Shown piece after piece: positions 50,401 through 58,500 of a stretch of 64,000 nt of DNA (position 1 is its first letter; every line of letters starts with the position of its first letter). The position numbers and the translations under genes are program-made. The notes under the pieces are model-generated. The model did not search any database, was not told the DNA's origin, and worked only from the letters and a program-made list of their open reading frames with translations. Source of the stretch: Roseimicrobium sp. ORNL1 (GTDB lineage: Bacteria > Verrucomicrobiota > Verrucomicrobiia > Verrucomicrobiales > Verrucomicrobiaceae); assembly GCF_011044495.1 (NCBI RefSeq), contig NZ_CP049143.1:434001-498000 (forward strand), written 5' to 3'.

Positions 50401-53254
50401 CGAACTGGAGCGCATGGTGGCGGACATGGAGAGCTCCGCACTGTCCTCCAAGGAGCGACTGGAGCAGCTGCGTCGGCAGGAGGAGGAAGTCATGCGGAAG
50501 CTTGGCGATCTCTCCACCACAGACTCGAAACTTCAGGATGCAGCCAAGGCGCTTCAAGTGGTCGAGGAACAACGCACACGCATCCAGGAGCAGATTATCG
50601 CTTTGGGAGCGCAGCGTGAGGAGCGCGAGCAGGAGATCTCCGCCACTGCGGAAAAGGGCGCCGCCCAGCACTTGCTGGTGCTGACGCTTTCCCGTCAGCG
50701 TGCCGGTCTCGAAGAGAACGTGACCGAGCTCACCGGTGCCGCTGAAAAAGCCCGCAAGCTGCTTGCGGATACGGAAGCCAAGAGAACCGAGATGGAGGCC
50801 AAGCTCACCGCCCGCACGGGTGAAGCTGAAAAGGCACTCGCCGAGATGGAGAAGAAGGTGGCTTCGGAGAAGAAGGCCTTCGAAGAATTCAAGACCAAGC
50901 GCGAGGAGATCGACAAGCAGCTTGCTTCGCTGAAGGACACAGAGAGCAAGATCGCTTCTGCGCGCGACATGCTCACTGCGACCAACAAGGGCCAGCAGGA
51001 AGCCGAGGCGAAACTCAAGCAAACGCTGGAAAACGTCACCGCGGAGCAGGCTCGCTTGGAATCACTGGCAGGCAAGGGCGCAGAGATGCAGCGCTCGATT
51101 GATGCTCACAAGCAGCAGCAGGATTTCCTTCAGGAGAACATCACCAAACTCTCGAACGATTCCAACGCGCAGCTGGCAATCATCGCGAAGAACCAGGCTG
51201 CGGCAGCAGAGTCGGCCCGTGTGCTCGGACTCAAGCAGACCGAACTCTCGAACGTGGAAGATCAGCTCGCCATCGCTTCTCGGAAGCGTTTGGATCTTGA
51301 GAACCAGATTGCTGAGTTCCGGGATCTTGAGCAGAAAATCGCCGCCGCGCGCGAAGGCTTTGCCGCACTGGAGCGCCAGACGGGAGAAGAACAGCAGAAA
51401 CTGGCTGCCGCCGCGCATGAAAAGACCCAGACCGAACAGGCGCTCGCCGCGGTGAGGCTGGAGATGGAAGGCCAGCGGACGCAACTGGACGCCCTACGCC
51501 AGCAGCAGGAACAGGCGAAGCGCGAGATCGAAGTCGCGAAGCAGCTTGCCGAGGCGGAGAACAATCGTGCTGTCGGTATCCGCGACGAGATGGCGCAGGT
51601 GGGCGCTGCAATCGCTGCGCGTCAGGCAGAGGTGGTTGCCACGGAAAAGAAACTGGAGGCGGTGCAGGCCAAGCTCGTGCCGGCGGAGAAGCGTTTCGCC
51701 GACCTGCAAGATTTGGAAAACCGGGTGCGCGAAGCCCAGGCGGCTTTGAAGGCGACCGAGAAGCTGCGTGGCAACGAGGAAAAGAACATCGCAGAACTCG
51801 AGAAGCAGCGTGAAAAGCTGCGTCGCGACATCGCCGGGCTTACCACGCAGGAGAAAGCAGACCGCGCCAAGGCGGACGAGCAGGCCAATCGTGCCAAGTT
51901 GGAAGAGGCCCGGGCGGTGGAAGCGGAGAAGAAGCGCGAGCAGGTCATCGTTGCCATCCAGCAGGTGGATGCGAAGCGCGCCGAGATCGAAAGCCGGATT
52001 CTCGCTGCGCAGGAAGAGGAAAAGGCCGTGCGCTCCGGCATCCCCGCCGTCACTGCGGAAATGGCAAAGTTGCGCGAGGAACTTCAGGCATTGCAGACCG
52101 AGCGTGTCCGCGAGGAGTCGAAGGTCAAGATGCTTACCGACGAGTCCAACGCTGCGGCGATGCGATTCGAAGCAGCAGCCGCGAAGTGCGCCGCAGTGGA
52201 CAAGGATCGCATTGCCATCGAGCAGGCCATCGCGGGACTGCGCGAGCAACAGGAGCAGGGCGCTGTACGACTTGCCTCCCTCAAGGTGGAGGAGGAGGAA
52301 TTGCAGACCAGCACTGCCGCGGCCCGCGCCCGCCACGACGAGCGGGAGGCTGCTTTTGCTGCCCGTCTTGGCGAGATGGAGAAGGCGCACGAACATCTTC
52401 GCCAGCAGGAGGAGGCCGTGGTCAATTCCATGAACGCCACCCGCCAGCAGCTGCAGGAAGAGGAAGCTGCGGGCGAAACCCTGCGGCAGAAGTTCGCTGC
52501 CGCTGAGGCGCGCTACTCAGAACTGGTTCGCTCGGGTGAGAAGATTATCTCCATCAATGAGGCCCTGGAGCTTGCGGACGAACGCAGGCGTGAGATGAAT
52601 CGTAACCTGGCCAGCCTGGCTGAACAGGAACTCGCGCTGCAAGTCCGTTTCAACGCCCTGGATGAGAACATCAAGCGTGACACGCGCCGTGAGGAAGAAG
52701 TCCGCCGCGAACGCGAACAGGCCGAGGAACAGAACCGCCAGACGATGGAACGCCTTCGCGGTGAGTTCGAAGGGATGAAGCAGATGTTCGGCGACCAGCT
52801 CAAGCGTGAAGAGACTGCGCTGGCTTCCCGGATGAAGGAGCGCATCGCGGACATGCAGCAGAAGCATGACATCCTTTCGCGAGGCCTTTCTGCCGCCACC
52901 GACGAGCAGACAGTCATCCTGTTTGCCAACGATCTTATCAAACGGCTGGACCTTCTCGACATCCTCATCCAGCGCTACACTGGCTCTGGGCAGGATGGCG
53001 TGGAGCAGCAGCTCCGCACGTTGAGGGCTTCCTTTGAAGATATTCTTTCCCAGCATGGCATCGCCGAGTTCCGCGTGGATACGGGAACAGAGGTCGATGT
53101 GGCTCTGCGTCAGCGCATTGCCGTGGTGGAGAACGTAACCGGTGAGCAGCGGCCCCGTGTCGTGGAGAGCTACCGCCCCGGTTTCGTCTATTCTCCTGAT
53201 GGTTCAAGGGAGATGATACTTCGCAAGGTAGAGGTTAAGACTTCGAGCGAATAA
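47441..53254 (+). CDS. Giant FHA - coiled-coil - GrpE-like fusion protein (1937 residues)
   Basis: The N-terminus (about 1-95) is an FHA domain, shown by LSLGRNSRNEIVID, SSFHAEL and DLKSSNGTFVNG; FHA domains bind phosphothreonine. Residues about 100-490 are a Pro/Ala-rich linker in which TSAVPxLxxT-type motifs recur near residues 159, 301 and 371. Residues about 500-1800 are charged coiled coil (Ala/Glu/Gln/Arg-rich) with an L-x3-[DEG]-x-[KR]-[LIV] landmark at 740, 884, 1024, 1164, 1293, 1422 and 1695. The last 120 residues follow GrpE: NDLIKRLDLLDILIQRY, LRASFEDILSQHGIAEFRV, IAVVENV and then PGFVYS, ILRKVEVK, which align with E. coli GrpE (FGVEVI, IAMVES, KGYTLN, IRAAMVTV). The gene for an Hsp70 starts 73 bases later, so nucleotide exchange on that Hsp70 is likely. 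It may tether chaperone activity to a phosphorylated target. Confidence 0.85.
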   Translation: MPYLAFNLNNGNEFIFDLEDARLSLGRNSRNEIVIDSSQISSFHAELLRRPDGNYEVVDLKSSNGTFVNGKRVERAVLRQGDKVRFGGLEAKFKDSADTEPSNGHPKSSGKSVEEKKREAERSGTPESKTEAVQLKERVAPQMRNGGGRPAQHMASTATSAVPVLRDSKAPFPAPTPSPAPRSGPSGSSRGRSDDEPIVTAPIAFGPSDSSLAMAPPSGLSDAPLTFAAPQGLSMMPPPASISATPPPAAPVEPPRPELAPPARGRAPSYGNGNGTEVPPQQQPASFKSAGGRQAAPSTATSAVPTLKSTRSVRVGPGAMGFKPPQLQSLDRSTEPGAPEAPPSASLPPPPAAARGGNKNGGRPAHSMMETSAVPTLKATRGVRVGMAAMPSAFASPPVQGMPPVAPVEMPPPAPAPAPAPPPVQQAPLPPGPVPMPPPAPAPAAPAVDNPAGVNVQPLMLDAPQSLMAPPLPPGSLASGSGLESPEISQAGTDEFSRGRMQQAVAELSAVQAQIAENRAAEMRTRERAGREGQEAEEYLAKLSRDIREAEERLAALTRDASSRESNDAALAAAASTRVDELNRSLGTMQTRQKDLESNIAGLFTERTSREKDLEEVNARLAAAREEVEAAKRLQQAVADQTREAEARLREAASKADQSQEAHGMTAERVRTLQAELTAAQERMQTMRSEAEQASRALDDRKAATEAVIAQREEHLRALDMRVAEHEAKRNAAETRLVELAGTDNRLASANEALKLIQEQQTATEVALARLRTQQEQERLEMTQTAEKLASVVAQYTNATAQAEEAQKQLAEHEAKLAGARDAIAQVEAAAAARQAELDRAFAERQAAMEKASAERQQQVSEAEERTRSLEGVFAGLTGRINELRELEKVLVETRPRLEAVEARRNEAEASLTALSAQVHDRTRELSEVAARVGAQENALKEMAASEQQMQANLQAIRKESDAERARFEELRATTAAGEKALGGRRAELERMVADMESSALSSKERLEQLRRQEEEVMRKLGDLSTTDSKLQDAAKALQVVEEQRTRIQEQIIALGAQREEREQEISATAEKGAAQHLLVLTLSRQRAGLEENVTELTGAAEKARKLLADTEAKRTEMEAKLTARTGEAEKALAEMEKKVASEKKAFEEFKTKREEIDKQLASLKDTESKIASARDMLTATNKGQQEAEAKLKQTLENVTAEQARLESLAGKGAEMQRSIDAHKQQQDFLQENITKLSNDSNAQLAIIAKNQAAAAESARVLGLKQTELSNVEDQLAIASRKRLDLENQIAEFRDLEQKIAAAREGFAALERQTGEEQQKLAAAAHEKTQTEQALAAVRLEMEGQRTQLDALRQQQEQAKREIEVAKQLAEAENNRAVGIRDEMAQVGAAIAARQAEVVATEKKLEAVQAKLVPAEKRFADLQDLENRVREAQAALKATEKLRGNEEKNIAELEKQREKLRRDIAGLTTQEKADRAKADEQANRAKLEEARAVEAEKKREQVIVAIQQVDAKRAEIESRILAAQEEEKAVRSGIPAVTAEMAKLREELQALQTERVREESKVKMLTDESNAAAMRFEAAAAKCAAVDKDRIAIEQAIAGLREQQEQGAVRLASLKVEEEELQTSTAAARARHDEREAAFAARLGEMEKAHEHLRQQEEAVVNSMNATRQQLQEEEAAGETLRQKFAAAEARYSELVRSGEKIISINEALELADERRREMNRNLASLAEQELALQVRFNALDENIKRDTRREEEVRREREQAEEQNRQTMERLRGEFEGMKQMFGDQLKREETALASRMKERIADMQQKHDILSRGLSAATDEQTVILFANDLIKRLDLLDILIQRYTGSGQDGVEQQLRTLRASFEDILSQHGIAEFRVDTGTEVDVALRQRIAVVENVTGEQRPRVVESYRPGFVYSPDGSREMILRKVEVKTSSE

Positions 53255-53327
53255 TGGCTCATACTGCTTCGGTCGCTTGTCTTGATCTGCGAATCCTGCT
53301 AAGGATCTTCAGTTCAACCCTCGAATC

Positions 53328-54815
53328 ATGGCAGAATTTGTCGGCATCGACCTCGGCACCACTCTGTCCGGTCTGGCTTATCTAAAGCCGGATGGACATC
53401 CTGAAATCGTCCCCAATGCGGATGGAGAACGACTGACACCGTCAGTCGTCTACTTCGACGCGCATGAAGACGTGAAGTTAGTGGGCAGTGCCGCGCGCGA
53501 TGGCGGCGATCCCGACCGCACGATCTACCAGATCAAGCGGCACATGGACGATCCTGAACACTTCGTGGAGATTGACGGCAAGAAGTGGACGCCGGCTGAG
53601 ATTTCCGCGCTCATCCTGAGCAAGCTCAAGCGGGAATGCTCGCGCATCGTGGGTGACATCAAGGAAGCCGTGATCACCGTGCCTGCGAACTTCAATGAGC
53701 TGGCGCGCAAGAGCACCATCGCCGCCAGTGAGATGGCCGGCATGAAGGTGCGTCGCCTGGTGAATGAACCCACGGCTGCGGCGGTGTATTATGCCCACGG
53801 CCAGGGCGTGCGCGGAAAAGTGCTCGTGTTTGACATGGGCGGTGGCACGCTGGACGTGACCATCCTTGAGGTGGACGGCGAGAGCTTCCGCATCATGACG
53901 AGTGAAGGCGCCCGCCACCTTGGGGGTTCAAATATCGATGAGCAACTTCTGGATCTCTACGCGGATCAGTATCGCGAGCAGACCAATTCAGAGCTCTTCT
54001 CGGATGAACGCCAGCGCCGCCGTGTGCTGCACGCTGCCGAGGATGCGAAGAAGATGCTGAGCAAGCTGCAGCGCGTGAATGACACCATCGGCAACGATGT
54101 GAATGGCATTGCACGCATCGACTTCACCCGGGATCAGTTTGAGAAGCTCGTGGCGAAGCTGCTCACGCGCGCCATCATGCTGGTGGAGCAGGCGCTGGCT
54201 GGCGTGAATCTCACGCCCAAGGATATTGATCACGTGGTGCTCGTGGGTGGTTCCACCCGCATTCCGAAAGTGAAAGTCGCGCTGGAGCGATTCTTCGGCA
54301 AGGCGCCCAAGTCTTGCGGCAACGTGGATGAAGCTGTGGCCCTCGGTGCAGCGCTCTTTGCGAGGAAGTCCGCGCGTGTGCGTGAAGTTTGCAATGCCAG
54401 CTATGGCACGCTTGCCTACGTCGTGAATCAGACGACGGGCGAGGAAGGGGTGCGTAACTCCATCGTCATTCCGAAGAATACGCCGATTCCCTGCTCCCAC
54501 ACGCAGGTCTACATCACCTCTGATCCGAATGAGCGCTTCATCGAGGTGGATATCACGCAGGGTGAAGATGATGATCCCCGCTTCGTGGACGTCATCGGCA
54601 AGATCACCCTGGAAGTGCCGGCGAACCGCCCTGCCGGATGCGAGGTGGCCGTGACCTACAGCTACGATGAAAACCAGCGCGTGCGCGCCCTCGTGGTGGA
54701 CAAGGAGAGCGGACGTTCCCAGGAAATCGCCGTGACCTACAAGGGCGCCGGCATCCTCACGGATGAGGAACTGGAAAACCGCGGTACCATGCTCCGCAAA
54801 CTGCGCATTGAGTAG
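53328..54815 (+). CDS. Hsp70-family protein without the alpha-helical lid
   Basis: The 495-residue protein has the Hsp70 ATPase domain (about residues 1-365): GIDLGTTLSGLAYL, DIKEAVITVPANFNELARKSTIAASEMAGMKVRRLVNEPTAAAVYY, VFDMGGGTLDVTILEV, LGGSNIDEQLLDLY and DHVVLVGGSTRIPKVKVALERFFGKAP. A shorter C-terminal part (about 390-495) corresponds to the substrate-binding beta sandwich. DnaK is about 640 residues; the helical lid is absent here and the linker does not show the DVLLLDV-type motif. It is not the housekeeping DnaK. It follows the GrpE-fused giant protein by 73 bases and precedes a small protein by 36 bases, in an apparent operon. Confidence 0.9.
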   Translation: MAEFVGIDLGTTLSGLAYLKPDGHPEIVPNADGERLTPSVVYFDAHEDVKLVGSAARDGGDPDRTIYQIKRHMDDPEHFVEIDGKKWTPAEISALILSKLKRECSRIVGDIKEAVITVPANFNELARKSTIAASEMAGMKVRRLVNEPTAAAVYYAHGQGVRGKVLVFDMGGGTLDVTILEVDGESFRIMTSEGARHLGGSNIDEQLLDLYADQYREQTNSELFSDERQRRRVLHAAEDAKKMLSKLQRVNDTIGNDVNGIARIDFTRDQFEKLVAKLLTRAIMLVEQALAGVNLTPKDIDHVVLVGGSTRIPKVKVALERFFGKAPKSCGNVDEAVALGAALFARKSARVREVCNASYGTLAYVVNQTTGEEGVRNSIVIPKNTPIPCSHTQVYITSDPNERFIEVDITQGEDDDPRFVDVIGKITLEVPANRPAGCEVAVTYSYDENQRVRALVVDKESGRSQEIAVTYKGAGILTDEELENRGTMLRKLRIE

Positions 54816-54851
54816 CGAGACCTTTCTGAAACCCCCGTCGTCATCGCCATC

Positions 54852-55319
54852 ATGTTCGAGAAGCTCAAGACCATCTTCAAAACCAAGGATGCTCCCGCAG
54901 GCAAGCCGCCACAGTCACGTGGCAGCAGCAACGGAGACAGCGTCCTTTCGAAAGTGACCAGCGTGGGCCGTGAGAAAGAGGCCCGTGGTCCCGTGCCTCT
55001 GGCTCCAACAGAAGGCGCAGCGAAACCAGCTCCCGCCGCAGCCGCTACGCCTGCCCCTGCACCCGCAGCGGCCCCAGCGCCGGCGCAGCGCCAGCCGATT
55101 CAACCCAAAGCGCCTGCCCAACCACAGGGTCCGAGCCCGGAAGAGATCTGCGGTGTCACCGCGAAGATGAGCAAGGACGAAGTCCGCACACGCCTCGCCT
55201 TCCTCTACAAGCGCTACAACCGCGCCACCAGCAGCCTCAACGCCAAGCTCCGTGCCGAGGCGAATGAAATGCTGGATGCCGTGGTCGCCGTGCGGGAGAA
55301 GGTGTTCGGGCCGATTTGA
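54852..55319 (+). CDS. Small Pro/Ala-rich protein with a C-terminal helical, possibly J-like domain
   Basis: The 155-residue protein begins with a basic MFEKLKTIFKTKDAPAGK segment, continues with about 70 residues of Ala/Pro-rich low complexity, and ends with a compact helical domain (about 95-155) reading PEEICGVTAKMSKDEVRTRLAFLYKRYNRATSSLNAKLRAEANEMLDAVVAVREKVFG. The layout (short helix, GVTAKMSKDEVRTRLAFLYKRYN, loop, long helix) is reminiscent of a J domain, with the HPD turn replaced by NRA. Because it follows an Hsp70 gene by 36 bases, a co-chaperone role is a reasonable guess. No family is recognised with certainty. Confidence 0.55.
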   Translation: MFEKLKTIFKTKDAPAGKPPQSRGSSNGDSVLSKVTSVGREKEARGPVPLAPTEGAAKPAPAAAATPAPAPAAAPAPAQRQPIQPKAPAQPQGPSPEEICGVTAKMSKDEVRTRLAFLYKRYNRATSSLNAKLRAEANEMLDAVVAVREKVFGPI

Positions 55320-55361
55320 CGTCCTTCTGCGGGGAAAGTGCGGAACTTTATTGATTAGACC

Positions 55362-55545
55362 ATGAATGCGATCTGGGTGGAAATCCGTGAGCACGTGGAG
55401 CAATCGGATGTTCCGCAAACTCACAGAGACCTGCTTGATGCGCGTCGCCATGGGCAAAGTTGTCATCCATGACTGGGATGACGTGAAGGAGAAGCTCGGA
55501 AAACGCGTCACGCAATCTGCCAAAGCGGAATCGGCTGACGGCTGA
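55362..55545 (+). pseudogene. Frameshifted remnant of an antitoxin-like (addiction-module component) gene
   Basis: In frame from the ATG at 55362 the codons read MNAIWVEIREHVEQSDVPQTHRDLLDAR and then stop at 55472. In another frame, ending at 55545, they read MRVAMGKVVIHDWDDVKEKLGKRV with a short tail. Joined, the two halves give the pattern of the Unstab_antitox family, where a helix ending LLDAR-x-ARV is followed by G-x-x-x-IHDWDDVKEKL. The total length (184 bases) is not a multiple of three, and the switch lies near LLDAR. A small deletion best explains it. No toxin gene is adjacent. Confidence 0.45.
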
Positions 55546-55577
55546 CATTTCGGCAATGCTGGGCGCGTACGGAACGC

Positions 55578-58500
55578 ATGCCACGTTTTCTGCTCTTCGC
55601 GCTCCTGAGCGCTGTCGCAAGCCTCTCTTTTGGCCAGGCGCCACAAGAGAAGCTCGCGGGATATGTTCTCCCGCTAGATCCCTTCTGGCCCGACCGTGAT
55701 TCTCCCAAGCTCACCACGCCGGAGTGGATTGGCGAAGCAGGCGTGGACGCTGCGATCACGATCTCCATCGATGACATGCGGGACACGGCGAAGTACGAGG
55801 CCTTCATCCGCCCCATTTTGGAGAAGCTGAAGGAGGTCAGTGGAGGACGTGCGCCTTTTAGCATCTTCACGTGTGAGGTGCCGCCGGATGATCCGCAGCT
55901 TCAGGCGTGGCTGAAGGAAGGGGTGAGCATGGAGGTGCACACGCTGAAGCATCCCTGCCCGCTGCTGCAGAAGGGTGACTTTGCGGCAGCGAAGGCGACG
56001 GTGGATGGCTGCATTGACCTGCTCAGTCAGATTCCCGGGGGCAAGCCGGTGTGTTATCGCATGCCGTGCTGCGACTCCATGAACAGCCCGAGTCCGCGGT
56101 TCTACGCAGAGATCTTCCACAAGATGACGCCTGCGGGGAATGCGCTGTCCCTGGACTCCTCCGTGGCATGCATCCTGACCAGCAAGGACAAGTCCATGCC
56201 ACGTGAGTTGACGATGGATGCGCAGGGTCGTGAGCGCTTCTGGAAGTATTACAATCCCCAGCCCGCGAATGCGGTGAAGTCCATGCAGAACTTCGGGACC
56301 TATATCGAGGACTACCCCTACCCGTATGTGATTGGCGAGCGCTGCTGGGAACTGCCCATCGCCATGCCGAGTGACTGGCTGGCGCAGAATTTCCAGGGGA
56401 AGAACAACGACGCGACCGTGGGCGATTGGAAGGCCGCGCTCGATATCATTGTGCTCAAGAAGGGCACGATGAACCTGTGCATTCATCCGCACGGCTGGAT
56501 CCAGGCGTCGCAGATGGTGGAGTTCATCCAGTACGCGCACGAGAAGTATGGGAAGAAAGTCCGCTTCCTCAGCCTGAAGGAGGCGGCGCACAAGCTCGCG
56601 AAGCTGGACATCAACAAGCATCGGCCTCAGCCGCCCAAAATTCCGGAGGCTCCGCTTCCGGACGGGGTGAAGCTCATGGATGCCCAGGGACGCGACAACG
56701 GAGTGCGCTTCGTGGACCTCAACGGAGATGGTCACGACGACATCGTCTTCTCCAATGCCGAGCGCTATGGCGTGTACATCTACAATCCCACGGAGAAGAA
56801 GAACGTGGACTGGCGCGTGGGGTGGACGTTCACCATGCGCGAAGGCAAGGCGGGCGATGCCAACTCCATCCCGCAGATCGTGCGTGCGGATGGCACGAAC
56901 AACGGCGTGTGGTTCAAGCACGGGTCCATGTGGGTGCAGAACGAAGACACAGACAAGCTGCCGGGAGTCGTGCGGCGCATCACGTACGAGCAACTCCTCA
57001 AACAACCAGGGCCACCGACGCGCAGTCCGGAGGAATCACTGAGTTCGCTTCGGGTGAAGAAGGGTTTCGTGGCGGAGTTGGTGGCGAAGGAGCCGATGGT
57101 ACAGGATCCCATCTTCATCGATTGGGACGAGCGGGGCCGCATGTGGGTGGTGGAGATGGCGGACTATCCGCTGGGCATGGATGGCCAGGGCAAGCCGGGT
57201 GGCCGTATCAAGATCCTGGAGGACACGAATCGTGATGGTGTGTATGACAAGGTCTCGCTGTTCCTTGATGAACTGCAGCATCCCACGGGACTGGCCCCGT
57301 GGAAGAATGGCATCTTTGCCCTCGCAGGTGGTGAAATCTTCTTTGCTGCGGACACGAATGGGGATGGCAAAGCGGATGTGCGCGAGACGTGGTACATCGG
57401 CTTCAACAAGGGAAACTCGCAGCACCTGGCGAATGGACTCTGCTGGGGACTGGACGGTTGGTTCTACGGAGCGAATGGAGACAGCGGTGGCAAGATTCAA
57501 TCCGTGAAAGGTGGCGGAGTGTTTGATTTGAGCGGCCGCGACTTCCGGTTCAATCCCGTCACGCGCGAATTCCAGCTTCAGCCGGGCAAAACTCAATGTG
57601 GCCGCTGGCGCGATGACTACGGCAACTGGTTCGGCTCCAACAACAGCTCCATGGGCTGGCACTATTTCATGGATGAGGGTTACCTCGCGCGGAATCCGAA
57701 GCTGGCGGTGCCGACCTTGCGTCGTGTGATGAACACACGGGAGGACAATAAGCGCGTATTCCCCGTGGCCGCGCAGATGCGCCGCTACAACTGGCCGGAT
57801 GCGGTGAACACGCTGACCTCGGCGTGCAATGCCATGCCGTATCGCGACACCGTGTTCGGTGAAGTCTATCGTGGCTCCATCTTCGTCTGCGAGCCGGCGA
57901 ACAATCTCGTGCATCGCGAAGTGCTGGAGCCGGAGGGTATCAGCTTCACCGGCCATCGTGCGGATGATGAGAAAGACGCGGAATTCCTCGCCAGTGAGGA
58001 TCCGTGGTTCCGTCCTACGATGGCGCGCACCGGTCCGGATGGCTGCCTCTACGTGGTGGACATGTATCGTCTGGTGCTGGAGCACCCGGAATGGATTCCC
58101 AAGGAGATGCAGGCGCACATGGATCTGCGCGCAGGTGAGGACAAGGGGAGGATCTACCGCATCCGTCCAGAGAGCTTGGAGAAGGAAAGGGTCTCTTTTC
58201 CGTGGAGAGGGGAGGACGGGCTGGAGTGGGACCCAAGCAGCAATGTCACCCTGATCTACCATCTGGGTGGCAGCAGTGGCTGGAAGGCGGACACGGCGCA
58301 GCGATTGCTGATCGAGCGCGGCGCCAGCGAAGCTGCTCCCATCGCTTCCGGCATGGTGGAGGGCTCTGCGGAAGACCCCCCTCCCTTTCCAGACGTGGTG
58401 AACGTGCGCGCGCTCTGGACGCTTCATACCTTGAAGGAGCTCAAGCCCGAGGATCTGGAGTTTGCGCTGAAGTCCTCCCAGCCGCTCACGCGTGCGCACG

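Noticed and set aside
48875-51022. A 715-codon open frame opposite the coiled-coil region of the giant protein
   Set aside because: Shadow of Ala/Glu/Gln codon repeats. It encodes Leu/His/Arg/Gly-rich sequence without a domain.
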